Positions 29,511-37,358 of a DNA stretch of 64,000 nucleotides are shown one piece after another. Origin of the DNA: Sutterella massiliensis. Lineage in GTDB: Bacteria > Pseudomonadota > Gammaproteobacteria > Burkholderiales > Burkholderiaceae_F. Location of the stretch: positions 1 to 64,000 of the forward strand of contig NZ_JACJJC010000005.1 in assembly GCF_016899755.1 (NCBI RefSeq), written 5' to 3'. The position numbers and the translations under genes were made by a program. The notes under the pieces were generated by a model that was given only the letters and a program-made list of their open reading frames with translations, did not search any database and was not told where the DNA came from. Position 1 is the first letter of the stretch. Each line of letters opens with the position of its first letter.

Positions 29511-29731
29511 ACGACATGACGAGTTGAGGTTTACTGCCTCATGCCAACCTGCCGCAGAAGGCGTCTGAAAGGCTCATAACCGAAGGGCGCGTTCACATTC
29601 CCCGGGCAAGGTGGCCGGTTTCGCCAAGTGCGAAGCCAATGCGGTCGGCATCGCGGATGCGGACAACTATACGGGACTAGGAAACGCAAGGAAGGACCTC
29701 TCGCGTCGTTGTCGGCTCGGGAGGTTTTTTT
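29511..29731 (+). ncRNA. Candidate structured RNA, possibly 6S-like
   Basis: Bases 29444-29902 hold no convincing protein gene but many local stems: TGAGG/CCTCA at about 29525-29542, an 8-bp GGTTTCGC/GCGAAGCC hairpin with loop CAAGT at about 29616-29636, GCATC/GATGC with a GTC/GAC base at about 29644-29665, and a terminator at the end. The stretch CATGCC..CCTGC...GGGCGCGTTCAC (about 29540-29600) resembles, from memory, the 3' half of proteobacterial 6S RNA. I could not align it or find a clear 5' half. It could instead be a leader of the AbrB gene. Confidence 0.35.
29696..29731 (+). terminator. Terminator ending the candidate RNA
   Basis: ACCTC (29696-29700) pairs with GAGGT (29721-29725), extended by imperfect pairs, and is followed by seven T (29725-29731). 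It lies 170 bases ahead of the AbrB-type gene. Confidence 0.65.
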
Positions 29732-29902
29732 GCGTCCGCGTCAAGTGCGTTCGATGCGAAAAGACGTTCGCCGAGACAATCGGTTTATTTGAAATTTCGG
29801 TCGGGGCGCGACCTCTCCATCTGACAGCGCCCGGGCGGATTTGTTTCCGGATTGCCGGGCCCGGCGCTGCGAGTGCCGCAGACGGCTAAAGAGGAGCAGA
29901 CG

Positions 29903-30151
29903 ATGTCGCATCGACTCACCATTAAGGGGCAGGTCACGATCCCCAAGGAAATTCGTGAATTCCTAGGCCTTGAGGAAGGCAACTCCTGCGTTGAATTCGC
30001 CGTCGAGGACGATGGCACCGTCACGGTTCGCAAGGCCGAAGCGACGCGTCCGCGCTTTGAGCGCCGCCGTGCCGCACCGACGCGCTCGAGCTACGCAGGC
30101 GTGCGTCCTGCCACGGGCGGCGTGCTTGCGCTCCTCGCGGGCGGCCTCTGA
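29903..30151 (+). CDS. Small AbrB/SpoVT-type DNA-binding protein without a toxin partner
   Basis: 82-residue protein. Residues 1-48 (MSHRLTIKGQVTIPKEIREF, then LGLEEGNSCVEFAV...VTVRKAE) are a swapped-hairpin AbrB domain with the KGQVTIPKEIR signature. The C-terminal 35 residues are basic and Ala/Gly-rich. The ATG has GAGGAG at ideal spacing. Such proteins are either antitoxins (PIN or MazF partners) or free regulators; no toxin-like gene follows within the window, the next gene being a convergent methyltransferase. Confidence 0.85.
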   Translation: MSHRLTIKGQVTIPKEIREFLGLEEGNSCVEFAVEDDGTVTVRKAEATRPRFERRRAAPTRSSYAGVRPATGGVLALLAGGL

Positions 30152-30188
30152 GGCGCCCGCTTGGTTGGCATTGCTTGGTTGAACGTCT

Positions 30189-30980
30189 TTAGAGTGCAGG
30201 CTTTTCCGCACGAACGACGAACATCGGCACGGGATTCCAAGCTTCATCCTGCTCAAGGTAGATGCGCCTTGAGAGCGTCTCGTCCGCGTCGACCGCCGCA
30301 AAGCCGAGTGCTTCGAGCGTCGCCTTATCCCAGGCTGGTCGCCGCTCACGGCTGATCGAGAGCGTCGCCTTGATTTCGTCGCATTCGTTGAGACGCGTTT
30401 CGCCGATCCCTTCGTGCGCGTTCTCGATGCCGTCGGCTTCGAGTTCGGCAGTGAGATTCGTGAACGAAACGGCGCCATAGTCGGCGTCAAAGACCAAGAG
30501 CTTTCCGCCCGGGCGCAAGAGACGAAGCCATTCGCGATAAGCGGCCTTCGGGTCCGGGAGTGTCCAAACCAAGTTGCGCGAGACGATGAGGTCGAACTGT
30601 GCGTCCTCAAAGGCGTCGAGCGCCTGCGCGTTCATGACGTAGAACTGCGTCTTGTCGGCAAGCGAAAGCTCTTCGGCCGTGCGCTTTGCTGCGGCAATCA
30701 TTTCCTCCGAAAGGTCAACGCCGACGGCGCGCGCGCCGAGCGTAGCCGCCAAAAGCGCAAGAAACCCCGTTCCCGTACCGATATCGAGGACGTCGAGTCG
30801 ACCTGTGTTTCGTTTTGCGGCGATCGCCCTATAAGCGGGTTCGATCTCGGCGAGCCAGCGTACCTTCAAGGGGCCGGCGAACTCAAAGGCGCGCGTTTCC
30901 CGAAAGCCTTCGGCGCGCCCGTCCCAGTAGCGGCGGATGCGCGGCAGAATCGGCTGCGCTGCGGTTTCGCTCTCACTCAT
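30189..30980 (-). CDS. Class I SAM-dependent methyltransferase
   Basis: 263-residue Rossmann methyltransferase. The SAM motif is VLDIGTGTGFLALLAA (about 63-78), then GVDLSEEMI, DLIVSRNLVWTLPDP (motif IV) and RPGGKLLVFDADYG. This pattern fits the small-molecule UbiE/BioC-like type 11 family. The N-terminal IRRYWDGRAEGF is common in that group. ATG 30980 was chosen, with GGAG 12 bases upstream; ATG 30998 is an alternative. The substrate cannot be told. It is convergent with the AbrB gene and lies 190 bases past tRNA-Glu. Confidence 0.8.
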   Translation of the reverse strand: MSESETAAQPILPRIRRYWDGRAEGFRETRAFEFAGPLKVRWLAEIEPAYRAIAAKRNTGRLDVLDIGTGTGFLALLAATLGARAVGVDLSEEMIAAAKRTAEELSLADKTQFYVMNAQALDAFEDAQFDLIVSRNLVWTLPDPKAAYREWLRLLRPGGKLLVFDADYGAVSFTNLTAELEADGIENAHEGIGETRLNECDEIKATLSISRERRPAWDKATLEALGFAAVDADETLSRRIYLEQDEAWNPVPMFVVRAEKPAL

Positions 30981-31174
30981 GTCGTGCGGAATCTCCATTG
31001 ATTCGGTCGGGTGTCGACCGGCTTTTAGGATGATATCGAGTTTGCGCTGGATGTCCGCACGTTGCAGTGCCCGATGCTTGCCCGAAAATGCCCGAGCGTA
31101 CGTGCGCATTCACGAAACGGATCGGCGGGTTGAACGGTGGCTTGGTAGGCCTGAGAGGTATAGGCAACAAAAAA

Positions 31175-31194
31175 GCCTCCGGAACACCGAAGGC
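31175..31194 (-). terminator. Terminator after tRNA-Glu
   Basis: GCCTTCGG (31194-31187) and CCGGAGGC (31182-31175) form an 8-bp stem with a 4-base loop, followed by TTTTTTG on the minus strand. It ends 27 bases past the tRNA. Confidence 0.85.
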
Positions 31195-31220
31195 TTGCAG
31201 TACAGGGATCTTGATGCGAT

Positions 31221-31296
31221 TGGCGTCCCCATCCGGATTCGAACCGGAGTTCGCAGCGTGAGGGGCTGCTGTCCTAGGCCTCTAGACGATAGGGAC
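31221..31296 (-). tRNA. tRNA-Glu (anticodon CUC), C at position 33
   Basis: The 76-nt minus-strand sequence starts GTCCCTATCGTCTAGAGGCC and ends in an encoded CCA. The acceptor stem is 7 bp (GTCCCTA with TGGGGAC), the D arm matches E. coli tRNA-Glu, the anticodon stem is GCAGC/GCTGC and the T stem TCCGG/CCGGA around TTCGAAT. The anticodon loop reads C-C-C-U-C-A-C, giving anticodon CUC with C at position 33 where U is almost universal. It has its own promoter and terminator and lies 160 bases past gltX, the gene for its cognate synthetase. Confidence 0.93.
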
Positions 31297-31310
31297 TCGC
31301 GAGAAAACAA

Positions 31311-31339
31311 ATTCTATGCCTCTCGCACGAAGAAAGCAA
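31311..31339 (-). promoter_or_regulatory. tRNA-Glu promoter
   Basis: Minus-strand TTGCTT (31339-31334), 17-bp spacer, TAGAAT (31316-31311), 15 bases before the mature tRNA 5' end. Confidence 0.75.
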
Positions 31340-31360
31340 ATTTCGTTTTGTTTCGGATCA

Positions 31361-31413
31361 AGAAAAAAGCCGTCCGAGTTTTTCGAAGTAAATTCGAAGC
31401 GGCGGACGGCTTT
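31361..31413 (-). terminator. Terminator of gltX
   Basis: AAAGCCGTCCG (31413-31403) pairs with CGGACGGCTTT (31376-31366) on the minus strand, followed by a T-run (A at 31363-31368). It lies 44 bases past the gltX stop, so gltX and the tRNA are separate units. Confidence 0.85.
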
Positions 31414-31456
31414 CAGTTAACCGGGGGGCCGGTGAGAATGCCGACCGCCGGGCGCG

Positions 31457-32851
31457 TTAGGCGAGTGCGGCGCGGATGCGTTCGAGCACCGTGTCGCGGC
31501 CGATCAGGCAGAGCGTGATGTCGATCTGCGGCGTGCGGTCGGCAGCGCAGACGAGTACGCGCAGCGGCGTGGCGAGTACCTTCATCGGGATTTCGCGTTC
31601 GGTCATCACGGCCTGGATGCAGTGGTAGACGTTTTCGGGCGTCACCTCTTCGAGCGCGGCGAGCTTTTCACCGAAGAGCGCGAGCGCTTCGCGGCCGCCC
31701 GAGGCGAGCGCGGCTTCGGCAGCGGCGGGATCGATCTTCGGGTCGACGTAGAAGAAGAGAGCGCTTTCGGCAAGCTTTTCAAGCGTGGCGGAGCGGCTCT
31801 TGAGGAGCGCGCAAACCTGCGCGAGGTCCGGGCCCTTTTCGATCGAGCCGCCGTGGGCTTCAATGCGGGGCTTCACGAGTTCAGCAAGGCGCGCGTCGTC
31901 GGCTTCCTTCATGTACTGCTGGTTGAGCCAGTCGAGCTTCTTCCAGTCGATGCGGGCCGAGGCGCGCGAGCAGTCGGCAAGCTCGAAGATCTTCGCGAGT
32001 TCTTCGCGCGAGAACTTTTCCATGTTCCCGTGACCCCAGCCGAGACGGGCGAGGTAGTTGAAGATCGCTTCGGGGAGATAGCCCTGCTTTTCGTATTCGA
32101 GGACCGAAACCGTGCCGTGGCGCTTCGAGAGCTTCTGGCCGTCGGGACCGCAGATGAGGGGCAGGTGCGCGAAGACCGGCACTTCGGCGCCGAGCGCGTT
32201 GTAGATGTTGATCTGGCGCGGCGTGTTGTTGATGTGGTCGGCGCCGCGGATGACGTGGCTCACCTTCATGTCCCAGTCGTCGACGACAACGGCAAAGTTG
32301 TAGGTCGGGATGCCGTTACGCATGATGATGAGGTCGTCGAGTTCGCTGTTGGCAACCGTGATCGGACCGTAGACGGCGTCGTTCCAGGTGACCGTGCCTT
32401 CGTCGGGGTTGCGGAAGCGAATGACGGGCTTGACGCCTTCGGGAATGGCCTTGCCCTTGGCGTTTTCGGGGCGCCAACGGCCGTCATAGCGGGGCTTGAG
32501 GCCCAGGCGCTTCTGTTCTTCGCGCATTTCGTCGAGCTCTTCGGGCGTGGCGTAGCAGTAGTAGGCATGACCCGAGGCGAGCAGCTGATCGACCACTTCC
32601 TGGTAGCGCGCAAGGCGGTCCATCTGATAGATGGGGCCTTCATCGTAGTCGAGGTTGAGCCACTTCATGCCGTCGAGAATCACCTGGACAGCCTCCTTCG
32701 TCGAACGAACCTGGTCGGTGTCTTCGATGCGCAGCAGGAACTTGCCCCCGAAGTGACGGGCAACGGCCCAGCAGTAGATGGCGGTACGCGCGGTGCCGAG
32801 GTGCATCATGCCCGTGGGACTCGGGGCGATGCGGGTGCGGATTTCTTTCAT
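31457..32851 (-). CDS. gltX: Glutamyl-tRNA synthetase
   Basis: 464-residue class I synthetase beginning MKEIRTRIAPSPTG. The HIGH motif appears as HLGT (MMHLGTARTA, about residue 17), the KMSKS motif as KLSKRHG (about 240). The length and the RIEDTDQVRST segment match discriminating or non-discriminating GluRS; which of these it is cannot be told from sequence reading. The ATG 32851 was chosen over upstream frame because the conserved N-terminus starts there. The neighbouring tRNA-Glu is its substrate. Confidence 0.97.
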   Translation of the reverse strand: MKEIRTRIAPSPTGMMHLGTARTAIYCWAVARHFGGKFLLRIEDTDQVRSTKEAVQVILDGMKWLNLDYDEGPIYQMDRLARYQEVVDQLLASGHAYYCYATPEELDEMREEQKRLGLKPRYDGRWRPENAKGKAIPEGVKPVIRFRNPDEGTVTWNDAVYGPITVANSELDDLIIMRNGIPTYNFAVVVDDWDMKVSHVIRGADHINNTPRQINIYNALGAEVPVFAHLPLICGPDGQKLSKRHGTVSVLEYEKQGYLPEAIFNYLARLGWGHGNMEKFSREELAKIFELADCSRASARIDWKKLDWLNQQYMKEADDARLAELVKPRIEAHGGSIEKGPDLAQVCALLKSRSATLEKLAESALFFYVDPKIDPAAAEAALASGGREALALFGEKLAALEEVTPENVYHCIQAVMTEREIPMKVLATPLRVLVCAADRTPQIDITLCLIGRDTVLERIRAALA

Positions 32852-33057
32852 GACAGACAGTGAAGTTAGCAGCTCCGTCGAGCGTTTGCCGCTTCGGTCG
32901 GAGCACAAAAAAAGAATCTGAAGGGCAGCATCGGTCGCGCACGGCTTGAGACGCACGCGTGCCGAAAGCGTCGCCGAGATGCGAATTCTACCTCGCAAGA
33001 ATGTCGGGCATTCTTAACGAGGCGCCGCTTCTCGCGGCAACACCTTGTTTGGATACG

Positions 33058-33099
33058 AAAAACGCCCGATGCGGCGCCGCTCGGTGCCGCATCAGGCGT
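33058..33099 (-). terminator. Terminator of the peptide-binding protein gene
   Basis: ACGCCTGATGCGGC (33099-33086) pairs with GCCGCATCGGGCGT (33075-33062) with one wobble, followed by TTTTT (A at 33058-33062). It lies about 35 bases past the stop. The remaining 32852-33057 holds no gene. Confidence 0.85.
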
Positions 33100-33133
33100 A
33101 AGCGTGTGCGGCGGCCAAGCGCCGCACGGTCGA

Positions 33134-34723
33134 TCATTCTTCCCAGTAGGCGTTATAGAAGTCAAAGCCGCCGTCGGGGCGCAGCGTGAAATTCTTGAGC
33201 TTCACGCTCGCGCCCGCCGTGTTCTCTTCATAGAGAAGGAACGCCCAGGGCGCGTCGCTCCAAGCGATGCGCTGCGCTTCGTTGTAGAGCGCCTGACGCT
33301 TTTCGGCATCCGTTTCAACCTGCGCGCGGTCGAGAACGTCGTCAAGTTTCGGGTTGGCGTAGTAGGACGTGTTCATGAACTTCGGGGGCGCCTCGCGGCT
33401 GTCGAGCACCGGTCGGATCGTGAGGTCCGGGTCCATCGTCGAGTCGGCCCAGCCGACATAGTAAAGACGCGACTTCGCGTCGTCGGGATTCTGAACGGCA
33501 TAGACCTCGCTCGTGCGAACGCCGGGCTCGAGGAGGCGCGTCGTGACTTTGATGCCCACTTGGCGCAGCTGCTGCTGAATGAACTGCACGGCCTTTGAGG
33601 CGGTCGTATTCGTGTAGGCCGACCAGAGCGTCGTTTCAAAGCCGTTCGGGTAGCCCGCTTCCTTCAAGAGTTCGCGTGCTTTTTTCGGGTCGTAAGGCCA
33701 GGGGCCCATCTTGAGCGACGTGGGCAGCTTCGGCGGAATGATGCCCGACATCGGTACGGCGTAGCCCGCGTAGGCCACTTTGGCGAGCGCCTCCTTGTTG
33801 ATCGCATAGTTGATCGCTTCGCGAACGCGCTTGTCGTTAAAGGGCTTGACGCGATTGTTGATCGAGAGATAGCGCGACATGAGCGACGGCATCGATTGGA
33901 TTTCAAGCGACTTGTCGTCTTTGAGCTGCGCGATCTGCTCGAGGGGCATGGGCGTCACGTACTGCGCTTCGCCCGTTCGCAGCATCGCCGCGCGCGTTGC
34001 GTTTTCAATGACGGGCACCCAGTGAATCGAGTCGAGTTTCGGCAGTCCCGGCACGCGGTAGTTCGGATTCTTCTTGACGAAAATCCCGTCGTTCGGATTG
34101 AAACGCTCGAGCACATAGGGGCCCGTGCCGCAGGCGCGCGTCGCGAGCTGCTTGCCGGTGCCGTACTTTTCGATGTAGCTCGGGCAGATCATCTGCGGCG
34201 TCGTTGCAGCCAGGCGCCCGATGAAACTCGGCATGGGTTTTTTGAGCTTGAAGCGAACGGTCGCGGGGTCAAGCACTTCAACCTTCTCGATCATCGAGTA
34301 GGCCGAGTAGCGGTTGAGCCGGTTTTCGGGATTCAAGAAGCGGTCGAAATTCACCTTCACCGCTTCGGCGTTGAAGTCCGTGCCGTCGTGGAACTTCACG
34401 CCCGTCTTGAGTTTGATCGTGTATTCGCTCGCGTCGGCCGAGGCTTCAAAGCTCTCGGCGAGTTCGGGAACGGGCTTGAGGTTCTTGTCGAAGGTGAAAA
34501 GTCCCTCGTAGATGGATTTGGCGCAGATGCGCGTCAGTACGTCCGGGCAGTCGTAGGGATCGAGCGTCGAGAAGGCGGCGCCGACCGCAACCGTAATGTC
34601 CTTGGCGGCAATGCCAGCAGACGCCGTAATGAGTACGGCGGCAAGCGAGGCCGCAATCGCGGCGCGGCCGCGAACGGAAGTGAATCGGTCAGCCTTCTTC
34701 GGGTTCGATCTCTTCGATTGCAT
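33134..34723 (-). CDS. Periplasmic dipeptide/glutathione-type ABC substrate-binding protein (SBP family 5), orphan
   Basis: 529 residues. A long basic N-terminal region then hydrophobic AAIAASLAAVLITASAGIAA (about 21-40) is a signal peptide. The mature protein starts KDITVAVGAAFSTLDPYDC and has the SBP_bac_5 landmarks YEGLFTFD, PELAESFE, GVKFHDGTDFNAEAV, GTGPYVLE and VREAINYAINKEALAKV. GsiB-like (glutathione) or dipeptide-binding is the closest match. No permease or ATPase genes adjoin it, so it may feed a transporter elsewhere or a TTT-type system. AGAAGG precedes the ATG. It is divergent from an M20 hydrolase, which suggests a peptide or N-acyl amino acid substrate (inference). Confidence 0.88.
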   Translation of the reverse strand: MQSKRSNPKKADRFTSVRGRAAIAASLAAVLITASAGIAAKDITVAVGAAFSTLDPYDCPDVLTRICAKSIYEGLFTFDKNLKPVPELAESFEASADASEYTIKLKTGVKFHDGTDFNAEAVKVNFDRFLNPENRLNRYSAYSMIEKVEVLDPATVRFKLKKPMPSFIGRLAATTPQMICPSYIEKYGTGKQLATRACGTGPYVLERFNPNDGIFVKKNPNYRVPGLPKLDSIHWVPVIENATRAAMLRTGEAQYVTPMPLEQIAQLKDDKSLEIQSMPSLMSRYLSINNRVKPFNDKRVREAINYAINKEALAKVAYAGYAVPMSGIIPPKLPTSLKMGPWPYDPKKARELLKEAGYPNGFETTLWSAYTNTTASKAVQFIQQQLRQVGIKVTTRLLEPGVRTSEVYAVQNPDDAKSRLYYVGWADSTMDPDLTIRPVLDSREAPPKFMNTSYYANPKLDDVLDRAQVETDAEKRQALYNEAQRIAWSDAPWAFLLYEENTAGASVKLKNFTLRPDGGFDFYNAYWEE

Positions 34724-35101
34724 GGAGCACCTTCTCGGGTGAAACGCTCGTCTCGTGCTGCTTTTGAATAAGCCCGCAGACGCGCAAAAGACGTGAAAAG
34801 CGTGGATAACGCAGGTATGGTCGGGCAAAAGCCCTTTATTTCATGTTCAACGGTTTTTCGGTATACGAGAAAGTTGCCTATAAGACATTTCTCAGAGGCT
34901 CTCGCGGACGCCGTCAAGAAAGTTTTTCTTTCGTTGGGGGGGAAGACAGCTCGAGACCGAGCACGGAGGTTAAGGCGCCATAAGATCGAAGAACTGCCGA
35001 ACGAAAAAGATCGGAAGCATTCGACGCACAGGACGGGTCAGCGTGCCACGGCCGCGTACCGTTCAAAGAGGAATCAACGAGAAAAAAGCGAGGTTTCAAC
35101 C
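34724..35101. promoter_or_regulatory. Divergent intergenic region, binding protein / M20 hydrolase
   Basis: 378 bases with no convincing gene. TATAAG (34879-34884) after GTTGCC is a possible plus-strand -10 but its -35 is weak. A short GGGC/GCCC hairpin lies near 34828-34840. No operator could be assigned. Confidence 0.3.
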
Positions 35102-36310
35102 ATGGCTAGCGAGAACTGGGTGCATGCAGAGAAGCTCCCCGAGCGGTTTTTGACTTGGGCCGACGAAGCGGCCGCGCTGCGGCGCAAGATTCATTCGAAT
35201 CCCGAGCTTGGGTTCGAAACGTCCAAGACGTGTGCGCTCATCGAGCGGGCGCTCAGAAGCTACGGAATCACGGCGATTGACGCCGAATCCGTTCGGGGCG
35301 GTCTTATCGTGACGATCGAAGGCAATCGTCCGGGCAAAACCGTTGCGCTTCGCGCCGACATCGACGCGCTCTCGATGCCCGACGAGTCGGGTACGCCCTG
35401 GGCGAGCACGATTTGCCGCAATCACGCCTGCGGGCACGACGGGCATGCCGCGTGGCTCATGCTGGCGCTGCGTGATCTTGCGGCTGACCGCAACTTCCCC
35501 GGCCGCATTGTGGCGATCTTTCAGCCTGCCGAAGAAATCGGACGCGGCGCGCTTGCCGTTGTCGAGAGCGGGCTCTTCGAGAAAGAAGCAATCGCCGAGA
35601 TCTACGGCGCGCACAACGATTCGCTCCTGCCGGCAGGCGAATTCTCCTTCCGTGCCGGCCCTCTTCAGGCCTCGTGCGACTTCTTCTACATTCGCCTCGT
35701 AGGGCGCGGCATTCACGCAGCACGCCCGCACATGGGGATCGACACGATGCCAGCGGCCGGTCTTCTCATCAATTCGCTCCAGACGATCGTTTCTCGAAAG
35801 ACCGATGCGCTTGAGCCCGTCGTGCTTTCGATTTCTTCGATCGAAGCCGGGAAGTACGATGCGCCCAATGTCATTCCGAACGAGCTGCGCATGAGCGGGA
35901 CGGTGCGCACCTATAGCGAAGTGTGCCGCACGGAAGTCGAGCGCCAAATGCGCCTCATGGTCGAGCATGTAGCCGCTGCGCAGAGCTGTACGGGCGAAGT
36001 TCGCTACGACCGGCTGACGTCCGTTGTCGTCAACGACGCAGCAGCGACCGAGGCTGCGAGTACGCTCGCCAAGCGTCTCTTCGGCAGCAAATTCGTCAAG
36101 ACCACGCCGCAGACGACGGGTGGGGAAGACTTCTCCGAATACCAAAAGAAGGCGCCCGGGATCATGTTTCGCATCGGCATCGTTGACGAGCAGCACGAAG
36201 CGGCAACGCACAATCCAAAATACGACTTCAACGACCGTGTGCTTCCTGCGGCTGCGTATTTCTTTGCGACACTTGCGCGCGAACGGCTCGCGGCGCTCGA
36301 AGCCGTTTAA
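35102..36310 (+). CDS. M20D-family amidohydrolase/aminoacylase
   Basis: 402-residue metal-dependent hydrolase of the hippurate hydrolase / IAA-amino-acid hydrolase group. Metal ligands are in HACGHDGH (the Cys-His form of the family, about residues 103-110), QPAEE (about 141-145) and a C-terminal TTGGEDFSEY and THNPKYDFND with the last His. The dimerisation lid domain is about residues 190-300. No signal peptide is seen, so the enzyme is cytoplasmic. It splits N-acyl amino acids or similar amides (family knowledge). Its stop overlaps the convergent LysR gene by 4 bases. Confidence 0.9.
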   Translation: MASENWVHAEKLPERFLTWADEAAALRRKIHSNPELGFETSKTCALIERALRSYGITAIDAESVRGGLIVTIEGNRPGKTVALRADIDALSMPDESGTPWASTICRNHACGHDGHAAWLMLALRDLAADRNFPGRIVAIFQPAEEIGRGALAVVESGLFEKEAIAEIYGAHNDSLLPAGEFSFRAGPLQASCDFFYIRLVGRGIHAARPHMGIDTMPAAGLLINSLQTIVSRKTDALEPVVLSISSIEAGKYDAPNVIPNELRMSGTVRTYSEVCRTEVERQMRLMVEHVAAAQSCTGEVRYDRLTSVVVNDAAATEAASTLAKRLFGSKFVKTTPQTTGGEDFSEYQKKAPGIMFRIGIVDEQHEAATHNPKYDFNDRVLPAAAYFFATLARERLAALEAV

Positions 36311-37218
36311 GTCTTTGTTCGTTCGGGCGCGTGTATTTCGTCGGCAGCCAATTGTCGCGCGAGCCGACAAAAACGCGCCGCGAGCGAATTTTGATCGCCC
36401 GCTCGCCGAACAAGGTCGTAGCGAATGGCAGCGAGCGGGTCGGCGATTGGCAGGAGCATGCGTTCGCCTTCGTCGTGCCGGTATGAGCTCACGAGCGTTG
36501 TCGTGAAGGTGAGCGCCGGCTTTTCGGCGAGTGCCTGCTGAAAGAAAAAATAATCGTGAAAGAGCTTCACGTTAACGGATGGGGCGAGCGTGCGGCGCAG
36601 CTGCGCGGACTGTTCCGAAAGCGGGCCGTCCACTTCGAGGACGAAGAGCTCTGCGTCGCGAAGCTCGGACAAGCGATCGCCCGCGGCAAACCGCAATTGC
36701 TCGATCCGCTCGGCCGGAACGCTTAAGAGCAGCCGGTCAACGGCAAAAGGTTCGATTTCGATGTCGGCGCGGTGTGCTACGTCCGCTGCAACGAGCACAT
36801 CGAAGCTTTCGTCCAGGAGCCGCTCGACCGTGCACTCGCCGCAGGCAAGTACCGGTTCAAACCGACAGTCGGAAAAATACGGGGCGATTTTGGGGACGAG
36901 GTACCAGTACGGACCTGGGTCGCAAAAGCCGATGCGCAGATGCGACTTGCCTGCGCGCAAGGCGCTTGCGCGCGACTGAAGGCGTTCTGCCGAGCGCAGG
37001 ACGGCGCGTGCGTCTTCGAGCAGCCGTTCTCCTTCGTTTGTGAGAAGAAGTCGACGGCCGACGCGTGCAAAAAGCCGCACGCCGAGCGATTCTTCAAGCC
37101 GTCGAATCGACATGCTGAGAGCGGATTGCGTCATGAAAAGCCGTTCAGCTGCCGAAGTGAGCGTTTCGCTTTCGGCGACCGCAACAAAGTGGCGAAGCTG
37201 ACGTAGTTCGAAATGCAT
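36307..37218 (-). CDS. LysR-type transcriptional regulator
   Basis: 303 residues. A canonical LysR helix-turn-helix (MHFELRQLRHFVAVAESETL, then AAERLFMTQSALSMSIRRLE) is followed by a periplasmic-binding-like effector domain from about 90. ATG 37218 starts the conserved sequence. It is convergent with the M20 gene and divergent from a secreted hydrolase gene 140 bases away, so the latter is the likeliest target. The intervening AT-rich region (37220-37330) contains TGATAA-N8-TTATAA-like dyad symmetry at about 37260, typical of LysR sites. Confidence 0.92.
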   Translation of the reverse strand: MHFELRQLRHFVAVAESETLTSAAERLFMTQSALSMSIRRLEESLGVRLFARVGRRLLLTNEGERLLEDARAVLRSAERLQSRASALRAGKSHLRIGFCDPGPYWYLVPKIAPYFSDCRFEPVLACGECTVERLLDESFDVLVAADVAHRADIEIEPFAVDRLLLSVPAERIEQLRFAAGDRLSELRDAELFVLEVDGPLSEQSAQLRRTLAPSVNVKLFHDYFFFQQALAEKPALTFTTTLVSSYRHDEGERMLLPIADPLAAIRYDLVRRAGDQNSLAARFCRLARQLAADEIHAPERTKT

Positions 37219-37358
37219 GTCCGGGATTCTTAGCGAGAAGCAATCGTTCAATTTTATTGATAATTACATCGTTATAAAGAATTTAACTACTTGAAATTTA
37301 TTAAATAAGATCGAATCACTCATTTGAAAACGCGATTGTTTTGTGGAGGATTCGATCC
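37219..37358. promoter_or_regulatory. AT-rich LysR / hydrolase control region
   Basis: 140 bases much richer in A/T than neighbours. An imperfect dyad TGATAA-N8-TTATAA (about 37257-37276) could bind the divergent LysR protein. GTGGAGGA at 37343-37350 is the strong ribosome-binding site of the hydrolase. Confidence 0.4.

Noticed and set aside
29611-29889. A 92-codon frame starting in the candidate RNA after rhlE
   Set aside because: It runs through the terminator hairpin, has no ribosome-binding site and no similarity to a known protein; tmRNA was also considered but no resume tag or tRNA-like ends are present.
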